DNA of 56,200 nt. Origin: Amycolatopsis palatopharyngis. Lineage in GTDB: Bacteria > Actinomycetota > Actinomycetes > Mycobacteriales > Pseudonocardiaceae. Where the stretch lies: NCBI RefSeq assembly GCF_003385185.1, contig NZ_PQHZ01000043.1:1-56200 (forward strand). The letters run 5' to 3'. Positions 1 through 7,911 of this stretch are shown piece by piece (within the stretch, counting starts at the first letter, position 1; each line of letters starts with the position of its first letter). The notes beneath the pieces were generated by a model that had not been told where the DNA came from, searched no databases, and saw only the letters and a list, made by a program, of their open reading frames with translations. The position numbers and the translations under genes were made by a program.

Positions 1-16
1 CTCCAGCGCTCGCCCC

Positions 17-50
17 GTCCATCGCACTTTCCCGGGAAAGTGCGATGGAC
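17..50. terminator. 34-bp perfect palindrome, terminator-like
   Basis: The two 17-base arms are exactly complementary around the centre CCCGGG. The inner core CACTTTCCCGGGAAAGTG recurs at 7853-7890 with different outer arms. There is no T-tract. It precedes the first gene and may end a gene lying off the left edge. Function as a bidirectional terminator is inferred from the second copy, which sits between convergent genes. Confidence 0.6.
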
Positions 51-139
51 GGTGGTGGGGTGTGCGCAGTGGGGGTGGTCGCGGGGTGCCGTTGGGCGGG
101 GTTGGTTGACCGCTTGCCGAGGGGTGCTGCTGGTAGAAC

Positions 140-1450
140 GTGTGTTCGAGTAGCGTCGATGGCGTGGACGTTGATGAGCGGGTGCTTCCGGTGTGGCAGC
201 TTTCCGAGGGGGAGCTGCTCGGTGGCCTGCTCGAATCCGAGAAAGCACTACGGCGGCAGTATGGGCGCACCCTGGAGTTGATCGCCGAAGCCGACAAGCG
301 CGGCCTGGCCGGGGTGCAGGGCTATTCGAGCATGGTGACGCTGTTGGTGATGGCGTTGCGGCTGTCCCGCGGCGAGGCCAAAGCCCGTGTTGTTCAGGCC
401 AGCACCCCGATGCCGCTGGTGAAGGACGCTCTGGCGGCGGGGGAGATCGGGCCGGAGCACGTCACCCAGATCCAGAAGGTGCTTGCCCAGGCTCCCGCTG
501 GTCTGCCGGAGGTGGACCGGGCTTCGAGTGAGGCCACTCTGGTGGAGTTGGCGCGGCAGGCTCGTCCGGTGGATGTGGCGAAGGCCGGGCAACAGATCCT
601 GGGGCACTGGAACATCGAAGACACCCCACCGGACGATCGGGAGCGCCGCCATGCCGGGCCGCATCGGGAGTTCCGGGGTCGCTACCGCTACGACGGACAG
701 TACGTGTTCACCGGCGAACTCGATCCCGAAACCGCCGCCGAACTCGAAGGCGCGATGCATCCGCTGGCCAAACCCGACCCCGCCGACGCCGATGGGCTGC
801 CGGACCCGCGGACCCCGGTGCAGCGCCGGGGTGACGCTCTGGCCGAGATCATCAGCCGGACCGCCCGCGCCGACGACCTCCCGACCACCGGCGGCGAACG
901 CGCCGTGGTGATCGTGACGGTGTCGCTGGCGGAGCTGGAACAACGCGCGGATACCGCCATGCTCGACGCCCGTGGCTACACCTCCATCAGCCAACTCCGC
1001 CGCTGGTGCTGCGAGGCGAAAGTCCTGCCCGCCGTGCTCGGTTCTCAGGGGGAGGTCCTCGACCTCGGCCGGGGGTCCCGCCTGGCCACCCCAGCCCAAC
1101 GCCGAGCCCTCGCCATCCGCGACCGGGGCTGCACCCGCCCCGGCTGCACACGGGGCGTGAAGTGGTGTCACGTTCATCACGTGTTGTCGTGGATCGACCA
1201 CGGGCCGTCCGATCTGGACAACATGATCCTGGTCTGCGCCCGGCATCATCGGGAGTTGCACCACACGGGCTGGTCGGTCCGCATCCGCCACGGCACTCCG
1301 GAGTTCATCCCGCCGGAATGGCTGGATCCGGAACAGAAACCCATCCGGAACACCGCCCACGACCCACCGACGGTCCGACACCAGGAACCGGTCGTGCCAA
1401 CCCAGCGACGGCCACCCCAGCAGGCCGCACCCTGCCCGCCGTCCGCGTGA
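140..1450 (+). CDS. HNH endonuclease, DUF222/13E12-type
   Basis: A 436-residue protein from GTG at 140. The N-terminal two thirds are the helical DUF222 region (ESEKALRRQYGRTLELIAEAD, continuing to about residue 300). The C-terminal part carries an HNH nuclease motif: CTRPGC then W-C-H-V-H-H, then an asparagine in LDNMIL and CARHHRELHH, giving the Cys/His metal set expected of the family. The tail after about residue 400 is proline-rich. These proteins are multicopy in actinobacterial genomes and are often linked to mobile DNA, but their role is unproven. An alternative start is GTG at 164, which lies 7 nt after TAGCGT (151-156) and would suit a leaderless mRNA; the residues between look non-conserved. 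No obvious partner gene adjoins it. Confidence 0.85.
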   Translation: MCSSSVDGVDVDERVLPVWQLSEGELLGGLLESEKALRRQYGRTLELIAEADKRGLAGVQGYSSMVTLLVMALRLSRGEAKARVVQASTPMPLVKDALAAGEIGPEHVTQIQKVLAQAPAGLPEVDRASSEATLVELARQARPVDVAKAGQQILGHWNIEDTPPDDRERRHAGPHREFRGRYRYDGQYVFTGELDPETAAELEGAMHPLAKPDPADADGLPDPRTPVQRRGDALAEIISRTARADDLPTTGGERAVVIVTVSLAELEQRADTAMLDARGYTSISQLRRWCCEAKVLPAVLGSQGEVLDLGRGSRLATPAQRRALAIRDRGCTRPGCTRGVKWCHVHHVLSWIDHGPSDLDNMILVCARHHRELHHTGWSVRIRHGTPEFIPPEWLDPEQKPIRNTAHDPPTVRHQEPVVPTQRRPPQQAAPCPPSA

Positions 1451-1505
1451 CCCAAGCCGTGTGGAAACAATGCGCAGCAAGTGCGGCACTGTCGGCCCCG
1501 GTTCC

Positions 1506-1511
1506 TACACT
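1506..1511 (+). promoter_or_regulatory. -10 hexamer TACACT, leaderless start
   Basis: TACACT ends 6 nt before the ATG at 1518, so transcription would begin at or next to the start codon. No Shine-Dalgarno sequence is present. Confidence 0.5.
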
Positions 1512-1517
1512 CGGCGG

Positions 1518-1997
1518 ATGATGACAAGCGATATTCGCCCGGCCCGCCCGGAGGACGCGGGCGCTGTCGCCGAGATCTGGTATCAGGGATGGTGCGACGG
1601 CCACCTGGGCAACGTTCCCGAGGACCTGGTCGCGTCGCGCACGAAGGAGTCGTTCGGAACGCGCGCGGCAGAGCGCGTCGACGACACCGTGGTCGCGACC
1701 GTAGACGGTGCCGTGGCGGGCTTCGTGATGGTGGTGGGCGACGAGGTCGAGCAGGTTTACGTCGCGTCTGGCCACCGAGGCACCGCGGTCGCCGCTGGCC
1801 TGCTCACAGAAGCGGAGCGTCTGGTGGCGGTGAACGGTCATCAGCAGGCGTGGCTCGCTGTTGTTCCCGGAAACGCCAGGGCCCGAAGGTTCTACGAACG
1901 CCGGGGCTGGACCGACGACGGGCTGTTCGACCACCAAGCCCCGAGTGACAGTGGGCCGATCTCGGTCCCGGCACACCGGTACGTGAAACGGCTTTGA
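1518..1997 (+). CDS. GNAT family N-acetyltransferase
   Basis: A 159-residue acetyltransferase of the GNAT fold. It opens with IRPARPEDAGAVAEIW, the usual first strand and helix. The acetyl-CoA binding region follows as VEQVYVASGHRGTAVAAGLL (a variant of the R/Q-x-x-G-x-G/A motif), then the late NARARRFYERRGW motif typical of the fold. Two ATG codons occur in tandem at 1518 and 1521; the open frame runs further upstream, but the added residues look non-conserved and the -10 hexamer at 1506 points to 1518. The acceptor substrate cannot be read from sequence. It is followed by a gene on the opposite strand ending 35 bases away, with no clear terminator between. Confidence 0.85.
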   Translation: MMTSDIRPARPEDAGAVAEIWYQGWCDGHLGNVPEDLVASRTKESFGTRAAERVDDTVVATVDGAVAGFVMVVGDEVEQVYVASGHRGTAVAAGLLTEAERLVAVNGHQQAWLAVVPGNARARRFYERRGWTDDGLFDHQAPSDSGPISVPAHRYVKRL

Positions 1998-2031
1998 GCG
2001 GCAGGATCTCGTCTCCCAGCCCGCGGTAGGG

Positions 2032-3588
2032 CTACTGGTAGGAGATCATCGCCGGCTTCGGCCTGCGCTGCATAGTCTGGCTCGGTGTGAGCATCGAGTG
2101 GTCCTCGTCGTAGAAGTTCTTCCAGCCCATCGGCACGCCGGCCGGCCGCGCGGCCACGACCGCATTCCACGTCGCGTCCTTCTGTCTCGTTGAGCCCTGG
2201 CCGTCCATGTGGATCAGGAGCGACACCTCGTCGTGGGTGGTGACCAGAGCAGACTCGTTGCGGATCATGGACAGGCGGAACTGGTGCACGACAAGAAGTT
2301 TCTGCGGCAACGAGTGCTCGGCCACGAGGTCTGCGAGCCACGCCGAGGTTTCGTTGATCTCCGCGGCGTCGATGCCACCGATCTGCTCCAGTGGCTCCTG
2401 CGTCGGTCCGAGCTTCCATTCGGGGTCGACGGCCAGCCCCACGTGGGGCAGTCGCAGGAGCGCCTCGTACCGCTGTGCCTGCTGCTGCAGCCGGGCCCGG
2501 CCGGGCTGCAGGTCGAGCAGGACGTACAGCCCGGACCTGCCCGCCTCTTCGACCCATGGACGCAACGAGGCGACGCTGGATTCCCCGGAGTAGTCGCCAT
2601 CGGCACCGGGCTCGCCGTGTGCGACCGTCGCGATGATCTCGAAGGCCGGTACGACCGGCACCTCGCTCAGCGGCTCGTACTGCGCTGCCGTTCGCTTGGC
2701 GCGGCTGATGCTGTGCTGCAGGTCCTGCTCGCCGAGGACGCCGAGTGACGGTGCGCCGGGGTGACCGTACAGACAGACCAACCGCTTGCCGTGGGGCATG
2801 AGTTGCCCGCCACCTGGCAACTGCCGGCCGGTCGCCGCCACGGCCAGCCGCGCCCGCAGCCGCTCGGCGGGACCGAACCCGGCCCCGAGAGCGAGGACGG
2901 TCGCCGGTGGGTCGGCGTGCAGTGCCTCGACAGCCGCGCTGTCCGCTCGGGGGTCCGTCCCCTGTACGGGCAAGATCTCCGCGCCTGCGGCTCGAGCTGT
3001 CGCGACGGCCGCACCGGTCATCTGCGCGGCCTCGACCAGCACTGTGAGGTCGGCCGGTTCAGGAGGTTTCGTGGTCGGCAGGCCGTCCGCCGGCAGGTCC
3101 TGGGACGAGCCGACGGCGAACACCGGCACCGAGCCGACGAGTGCCTGCACCTTTCCCCGTTCCGCGGTGCCGACGGCAAGCACCGCCTGTGGCGACAGCC
3201 GGGTCAGTTCCTGCCGCAGGCCGCTGGGGACGTCGGTGGGGTGCACGCCGGAGTCGACGAGGACTGGCGCGCCCAGCCGAACGGCGATCTCGCTCGCTGT
3301 CGCCAGACCTTCGACGTCCTGGGCGTCGGCCACCAGCACGATCGGGGCGCTCCGGAACAGAGCATCGCTGGCCGCCATGGCCAACTCCGGGCCTGGCCGC
3401 GCATCGAGCACGGTGACGGGCTCGCGGGGATGGTGCGTCTGCGCCCTCTCGGGAACCGGCGCGCCGGTCGTCTCGGATGCACCGTCTCTGGGTCCGTCCG
3501 TGCAGGCCGCGACGATCAGCACGGGCAACAACACACCCGCCAGGAGCCTGCGCGAGCGTGGTCCGCACCTTTGCCCGAACTCGCGCAT
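2032..3588 (-). CDS. Putative secreted lipoprotein, CWB2-like N-terminal part
   Basis: About 518 residues from ATG at 3588. This start is preferred over GTG at 3594 because GGGGG lies 5 nt upstream. The leader has an arginine-rich n-region, a hydrophobic stretch (LLAGVLLPVLIVAAC) and a lipobox VAAC with Cys29, so it should be a lipid-anchored exported protein. Residues about 60-200 (IVLVADAQDVEGLATASEIA, VLAVGTAE) resemble cell-wall-binding repeat 2 (CWB2) units. The C-terminal half (YVLLDLQPGRARLQ, GLAVDPEWKLG, FRLSMIRNE) looks like an alpha/beta barrel of unknown activity. It is expressed away from the GNAT gene. The CWB2 similarity is a pattern judgement and no enzymatic function is claimed. 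Confidence 0.7.
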   Translation of the reverse strand: MREFGQRCGPRSRRLLAGVLLPVLIVAACTDGPRDGASETTGAPVPERAQTHHPREPVTVLDARPGPELAMAASDALFRSAPIVLVADAQDVEGLATASEIAVRLGAPVLVDSGVHPTDVPSGLRQELTRLSPQAVLAVGTAERGKVQALVGSVPVFAVGSSQDLPADGLPTTKPPEPADLTVLVEAAQMTGAAVATARAAGAEILPVQGTDPRADSAAVEALHADPPATVLALGAGFGPAERLRARLAVAATGRQLPGGGQLMPHGKRLVCLYGHPGAPSLGVLGEQDLQHSISRAKRTAAQYEPLSEVPVVPAFEIIATVAHGEPGADGDYSGESSVASLRPWVEEAGRSGLYVLLDLQPGRARLQQQAQRYEALLRLPHVGLAVDPEWKLGPTQEPLEQIGGIDAAEINETSAWLADLVAEHSLPQKLLVVHQFRLSMIRNESALVTTHDEVSLLIHMDGQGSTRQKDATWNAVVAARPAGVPMGWKNFYDEDHSMLTPSQTMQRRPKPAMISYQ

Positions 3589-3717
3589 GCGCACCCCCTT
3601 TGGCCCGGCGGCAGGAGCGATACCCGAAGCCTCCCAGTGGCCTGCCCTGATGGGAATGCGGCCGTTCAGGTCATGAACCAGGCCCGTTGTCGCCCTGTGT
3701 TGCCACGCCGACAGCTG

Positions 3718-4233
3718 CTACGGCTCGATGACGAGCCGCTTCTGGTAGCCGGTGACGAGGACGTGGCCGACTGCGAGTACGAGGAGCACGACCGCCGGTA
3801 CCGCGATGTAGGGGAGCGGCAGGTTGAGCGCGGGCAGAACGAGGAACCCGATCCACAGCGACACATAGGTGAAGTAGACGTGCGCGACGTACCGCCGCTG
3901 CCACCCCGGCAGCCGTCTGGCGGACTCCCGGCCCGCCTGGACGATCCGGTAGACGATCACGGCACCGAGACCGGCGAGGCCGGTGAACGCGAGCCGCGCG
4001 CCGATGTCGAGCCCGGTCCAGTCCACGGCGATCAGCGCGACCATCGAAACCAACAGTACGGCGAGTGAGGCGAGGTAGATCCGGGACAACCAGCGCAACG
4101 GTCCTGGCGGTACATCCGGTCTCATCGTTACCGGCCCGGTCAGCAGCCCCAGGATGCCGGCACCGGCATGAACGGCGATCAGAGTGGTGGTGACCATGGC
4201 AGCCCATAACGTCGTTATCGTACGGAACACCAT
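3718..4233 (-). CDS. Four-helix integral membrane protein
   Basis: A 171-residue protein from ATG at 4233; the upstream part of the open frame is arginine-rich shadow sequence. Hydrophobic segments are visible at about residues 10-28, 47-65, 75-92, 112-130 and 137-155, with short polar loops. Its ends are TGYQKRLVIEP (C-terminus) and MVFRTITTLW (N-terminus). No catalytic motif is visible and I do not recognise a named family. It lies downstream of a small gene on the same strand (57-base gap), so the two may be co-transcribed. Confidence 0.65.
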   Translation of the reverse strand: MVFRTITTLWAAMVTTTLIAVHAGAGILGLLTGPVTMRPDVPPGPLRWLSRIYLASLAVLLVSMVALIAVDWTGLDIGARLAFTGLAGLGAVIVYRIVQAGRESARRLPGWQRRYVAHVYFTYVSLWIGFLVLPALNLPLPYIAVPAVVLLVLAVGHVLVTGYQKRLVIEP

Positions 4234-4289
4234 ACGCCCGCACCTACGCCCGCGCCAGGTCCGTTTCGGCGAACGAGTGGTGCTCGTGG

Positions 4290-4541
4290 TCAGGCCGCGG
4301 TGGCGGTAGCGGTCAGCAGGGCGTGTCCGGCGTCGGTCAGCGCCGCGGGTACGCGCTGCCCGATCAGGCCGAGCCTGCCCGGCCGGATCAGGCCGCTGTG
4401 GGTGAGTGCGTGCGCGGTGAACTGGTCGCAACAGGGCACGCCGTCGACGAACAGATCGGGCTCACTGCTGCACGTCACTTGGCCCCGGCCCGCGGCGACC
4501 GCACGAAGCATGGCCAGTGTTCGATGACTCGGCGGGTACAT
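4290..4541 (-). CDS. Small conserved-looking hypothetical protein
   Basis: 83 residues from ATG at 4541, with the strong ribosome site GAGAGGAG just upstream. The sequence has a Cys pair in FVDGVPCCDQ and an end, LTDAGHALLTATA, reminiscent of the last helix of small winged-helix proteins, but this is too weak to name a function. It is the first gene of a two-gene minus-strand unit with the membrane protein downstream, and diverges from the M14 peptidase gene. Confidence 0.55.
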   Translation of the reverse strand: MYPPSHRTLAMLRAVAAGRGQVTCSSEPDLFVDGVPCCDQFTAHALTHSGLIRPGRLGLIGQRVPAALTDAGHALLTATATAA

Positions 4542-4782
4542 GTCGGGCTCCTCTCGATTCGGCTCTACCGATACGACGAACCGGGTCGCCGGAAATCGAC
4601 ATCCTCTGCTGAGACTTTCCCGCTGTCGTCTCGTTCCCAGCCCAATCGGCGAAATCGAGGTGGGCGCGCGGCGTTGAACAGACCATGCGGCTCACGCTGG
4701 CATTTCAGGTTCGGACATACGGGGGCGAACTTCGCGCCGAATGGCCCATTGCGATGCGTTGCGACCTGGGTTCAACTGGTCG

Positions 4783-4795
4783 TTCGCTAAGCGAA
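4783..4795. promoter_or_regulatory. Inverted repeat before the M14 peptidase
   Basis: TTCGCT-A-AGCGAA, 6-bp arms around one base, ending 10 bases before the ATG at 4806 and abutting its ribosome site (GAAAGG). It could be an operator or a small 5' hairpin. The rest of the 264-base gap (4542-4805) shows nothing else I can name. Confidence 0.35.
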
Positions 4796-4805
4796 AGGTC
4801 AGGCT

Positions 4806-7800
4806 ATGAGGCGAAGATATGTTGTCGTACTACTCGCCGCCGCCCTGGTAGGTGGTTCCGCCACCACGGCCTCCGCCGCACCGGCGCCGGCGGCCGGCGA
4901 CCTCCGGGCTTACGACGCCGAGCTGGCGCCGGGCGAGGTACGTGATCTCCGGTCCGAGGGAATCGACGTACTGGATGTGCCGGGCGGTGGGGTCGAGCTG
5001 ATCCTCACCGACCGGGAACGCGAGCGGCTGCGGTCGGCCGGGATCAAGCTGCGCCCGAAGGACCAGGCCGCGCGGACGAGATCCGCGGTGGAGACCGCGG
5101 CGGACGGTGTGTACCGGCCCTACAGTGGCCCCGGAGGGATCGAGGAGGAGATCCGGCGGACTGTCGCCGAGAACCCACATCTGGCCAAGCTGGTGCCGAT
5201 CGGCGAGACGCGGCAGGGAAAGGAGATCCTTGCGGTCAAGCTGACGCTCGACGCCCGGTCCGTTCCGGACGGCAGCAGGCCCGCCTCGCTGTACAGCTCC
5301 ACCCAGCACGCGCGGGAGTGGATCACCGTCGAAACCAATCGACGGCTGCTGCACCACATGATCGACAACTACGGGACCGATCGCGAGATCACCCGGTTGC
5401 TCAACCGGAACGAGTACTGGTTCGTCCTCGTCGCCAACCCGGATGGCTACGACCACACGTTCACCGAGGGAAACCGGCTCTGGCGCAAGAACCTGCGGGA
5501 CAACGACGGCGACGGGAAGATCACCGTCAACGACGGCGTGGACCTGAACCGGAACTTCGACTACACCTGGGGCTACGACAACGAGGGATCCTCGCCGAAT
5601 CCGACCAGCCAGGTCTACCGTGGTCCCGCGCCGGGCTCGGAGCCCGAGACGCAGGCGCTGGACGGTCTCTTTCGCAGGGTCGACTTCAGTTTCCTGGTCA
5701 ACTACCACTCGGCCGCGCAACTGCTTCTCTATGGCGTGGGCTGGCAGGTCAACACTGACTCACCCGACGACCTGATCGCCGCGACGCTTGCCGGTACCGA
5801 CGCGAATCCCGGTGTGGCGGGATTCGATCCGGACGTCTCGGCCGAGCTGTACACGACCAACGGCGAAACGACCAACCACGCGCAGGCCCGCTACGGGATC
5901 ATCAGCTTCACCCCGGAGCAGACCACGTGCCAGGCGGCGAGCCGGAGCGACCCGAACGACGAATGGCGCGCGGAGGACTGTCAGAGCGGGTTCAACTTCC
6001 CCGACGATGAGGAACTGATCCAGGAGGAGTTCGAGCGCAACCTGCCGTTCGCGCTCGACATCGCCCGCTCGACGGCAGACCCGGCGAACCCGGAGTCGCA
6101 TCTGGGGAACACCGCACCGGAGATCGTCGCGAAACCCATCGCCACCTCGTTCGGCGAAACCCAGACGGTGTCCGCGATCGCCAAACGGCGTCCGGGGCCG
6201 GTCCTGGTGCGTTACCGGATCAACGATGGCAGGCAGCGCACCACCTTCGCCCGCGAGTGGGACGGCGGTGAGCGCTACGGCGACGGCTTCGACGTGCACT
6301 ATGCGCAGGTGCGGGCCGATATCCCTGGAGCCGGACCCGGTGATCGGGTCGAGGTGGTCTTCCAATCCCACGGCACGCGCACCGAGCCGTTCACCTACAC
6401 CGTCGAGCAGGCGGCCACGAAACCCGTGCTGGTCATCGCCAACGAGGACTACGAGGGCTTCGACCCGGAGGTGCCGAACCCGACGCCACCGGCGTCCGGT
6501 CCACGCCACCTGGACGCGTACACCACAGCGCTGGAGGCCAACGACATCTCCTACGACGTCTGGGACATGACCCAGCGCGGGGCACCGGACCCACTCGGAG
6601 TGCTCGCCCACTACGAGGCCGTCGTCTGGTACACCGGAGACAACGTGGTCACCCAACGGCAGCCGGCAGCGGCCCACATCGTGACCAAAGTGCAGCAGGA
6701 CACCACACTCGCCGTCCGGGACTTCCTGAACGAGGGTGGCAAGCTGCTGCACACCGGCGAGTACGCGGGCTACTTCGGGCCGAACGGCTCGCTGTACTTC
6801 GACAACCCCGAGGAGCCGTGTGCACCGGAGTCGAGCTCGTTCCGGCTTTGCCTTTACTCCAACGACTTCTACCAGTACTACCTCGGCGGGTTCTCCCGGA
6901 GTCCGGTGGACGCCCCGGACGAAGTCACCGGTACCGGACCGCCGCTGTCGGGAAACCTGCCCATCGCGGGCGGGGACGGGGCCGACAACCAGGAGCGGCC
7001 CGGTGAGTTCCGGGTGACCAGTGATGTGCTGCCGGAAGCGGACTTCCCGCAGTTCGGCAGCAGCGAAGCAGCTCGTTACGTGCCGACCGGCCCGGAGCCG
7101 GAGCAGCCCTTGAACGGTGCCTGGTACGCGGGCGCGCTGCACACCGATCAGTCCTACCAACGCTTGACGCGGACGGTGGACCTGTCGTCGGTCGGCACCG
7201 CTTCGCTCGGCCTGAACCTCTCCTACGATCTCGAGTCCGATTACGACTTCGCCATGGTCGAGGCCCGGATCGTGGGCACGGATCAGTGGACGACGCTCGC
7301 GGACGCCGAGGGCAGGGCCACCTCTGCCGTGCCGGCACAGTGTGAACAGGGTTTCCTGCTGCGGTTGCACCCGTGGCTGGAGCGGTACCTGACGATCAAA
7401 GGCGATTCCTGCCTGCCATCGGGAACCAGCGGTTCCTGGAACGGCTTCACCGGAAGTTCCGGTTGGGGACCGGCGACATTCGACCTTTCCGGATATGCGG
7501 GGCACGAGGTCGAGATCGCGGTCAGTTACGTCACGGATCCGGCCAGCGGTGAGGTGGGCGTCTTCCTCGATGACACGTCGGTGACAGTCGACGGCCAGGT
7601 GGTCGAGGAGAGCGGCTTCGAGGACGGGCTCGGGCCGTGGACCATCGCGCCGCCACCGGAAGGCAGTGCCGACACCGGGGCGGCGTGGCAGCGGTCGCAG
7701 TCCTTGGTGCAGCCGCGCGCCGCGGCGGTCACGACCGAGGACACCGTGTACCTCGGGTTCGGCCTGGAGGCCATCGCGACGGCCGAACAGCGGGCGAACG

Positions 7801-7844
7801 TGCTCGGTGACTCACTGCGCTACCTGCTCGAACCGGCCACATAG
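4806..7844 (+). CDS. Secreted M14-family zinc carboxypeptidase, multidomain
   Basis: A 1012-residue exported peptidase. A Sec signal peptide spans residues 1-25 (ends TASAAP). A propeptide-like stretch precedes the catalytic domain at about 100-420. The zinc ligands are His168 and Glu171 (STQHAREW) and His301 (NYHSA); Glu371 in SFTPEQT is the likely general base. VDLNRNFDY and PDGYDHT are further family landmarks. After about residue 430 come a beta-rich region, a region with flavodoxin-like or ThuA-like feel (VLVIANEDYEGFDPEV, EGGKLLHTGEYAGYFG, about 540-700), and a C-terminal region like the lamin/immune-inhibitor-A beta domains (SLGLNLSYDLESDYDFAMVEAR). It is much longer than a plain M14 enzyme (about 300-400). 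It probably digests extracellular peptides. It is monocistronic: a strong palindrome follows 8 bases after the stop. Confidence 0.9.
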   Translation: MRRRYVVVLLAAALVGGSATTASAAPAPAAGDLRAYDAELAPGEVRDLRSEGIDVLDVPGGGVELILTDRERERLRSAGIKLRPKDQAARTRSAVETAADGVYRPYSGPGGIEEEIRRTVAENPHLAKLVPIGETRQGKEILAVKLTLDARSVPDGSRPASLYSSTQHAREWITVETNRRLLHHMIDNYGTDREITRLLNRNEYWFVLVANPDGYDHTFTEGNRLWRKNLRDNDGDGKITVNDGVDLNRNFDYTWGYDNEGSSPNPTSQVYRGPAPGSEPETQALDGLFRRVDFSFLVNYHSAAQLLLYGVGWQVNTDSPDDLIAATLAGTDANPGVAGFDPDVSAELYTTNGETTNHAQARYGIISFTPEQTTCQAASRSDPNDEWRAEDCQSGFNFPDDEELIQEEFERNLPFALDIARSTADPANPESHLGNTAPEIVAKPIATSFGETQTVSAIAKRRPGPVLVRYRINDGRQRTTFAREWDGGERYGDGFDVHYAQVRADIPGAGPGDRVEVVFQSHGTRTEPFTYTVEQAATKPVLVIANEDYEGFDPEVPNPTPPASGPRHLDAYTTALEANDISYDVWDMTQRGAPDPLGVLAHYEAVVWYTGDNVVTQRQPAAAHIVTKVQQDTTLAVRDFLNEGGKLLHTGEYAGYFGPNGSLYFDNPEEPCAPESSSFRLCLYSNDFYQYYLGGFSRSPVDAPDEVTGTGPPLSGNLPIAGGDGADNQERPGEFRVTSDVLPEADFPQFGSSEAARYVPTGPEPEQPLNGAWYAGALHTDQSYQRLTRTVDLSSVGTASLGLNLSYDLESDYDFAMVEARIVGTDQWTTLADAEGRATSAVPAQCEQGFLLRLHPWLERYLTIKGDSCLPSGTSGSWNGFTGSSGWGPATFDLSGYAGHEVEIAVSYVTDPASGEVGVFLDDTSVTVDGQVVEESGFEDGLGPWTIAPPPEGSADTGAAWQRSQSLVQPRAAAVTTEDTVYLGFGLEAIATAEQRANVLGDSLRYLLEPAT

Positions 7845-7852
7845 CGTGGCCT

Positions 7853-7890
7853 GCCGCCCGCGCACTTTCCCGGGAAAGTGCGCGGGCGGC
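7853..7890. terminator. 38-bp perfect palindrome between convergent genes
   Basis: Two 19-base arms, fully complementary, centred on CCCGGG. It lies between the ends of the M14 peptidase (+) and the aminomutase (-), the position of a bidirectional terminator. The core CACTTTCCCGGGAAAGTG is identical to that at 17-50 while the outer stems differ. Confidence 0.75.
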
Positions 7891-7911
7891 CTTCGGGCTT
7901 CGGGCGTGGCC

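Noticed and set aside
248..1489. A 413-residue open frame antisense to the HNH gene
   Set aside because: High GC keeps antisense frames open. The sense frame has the DUF222 and HNH motifs; the antisense translation has none.
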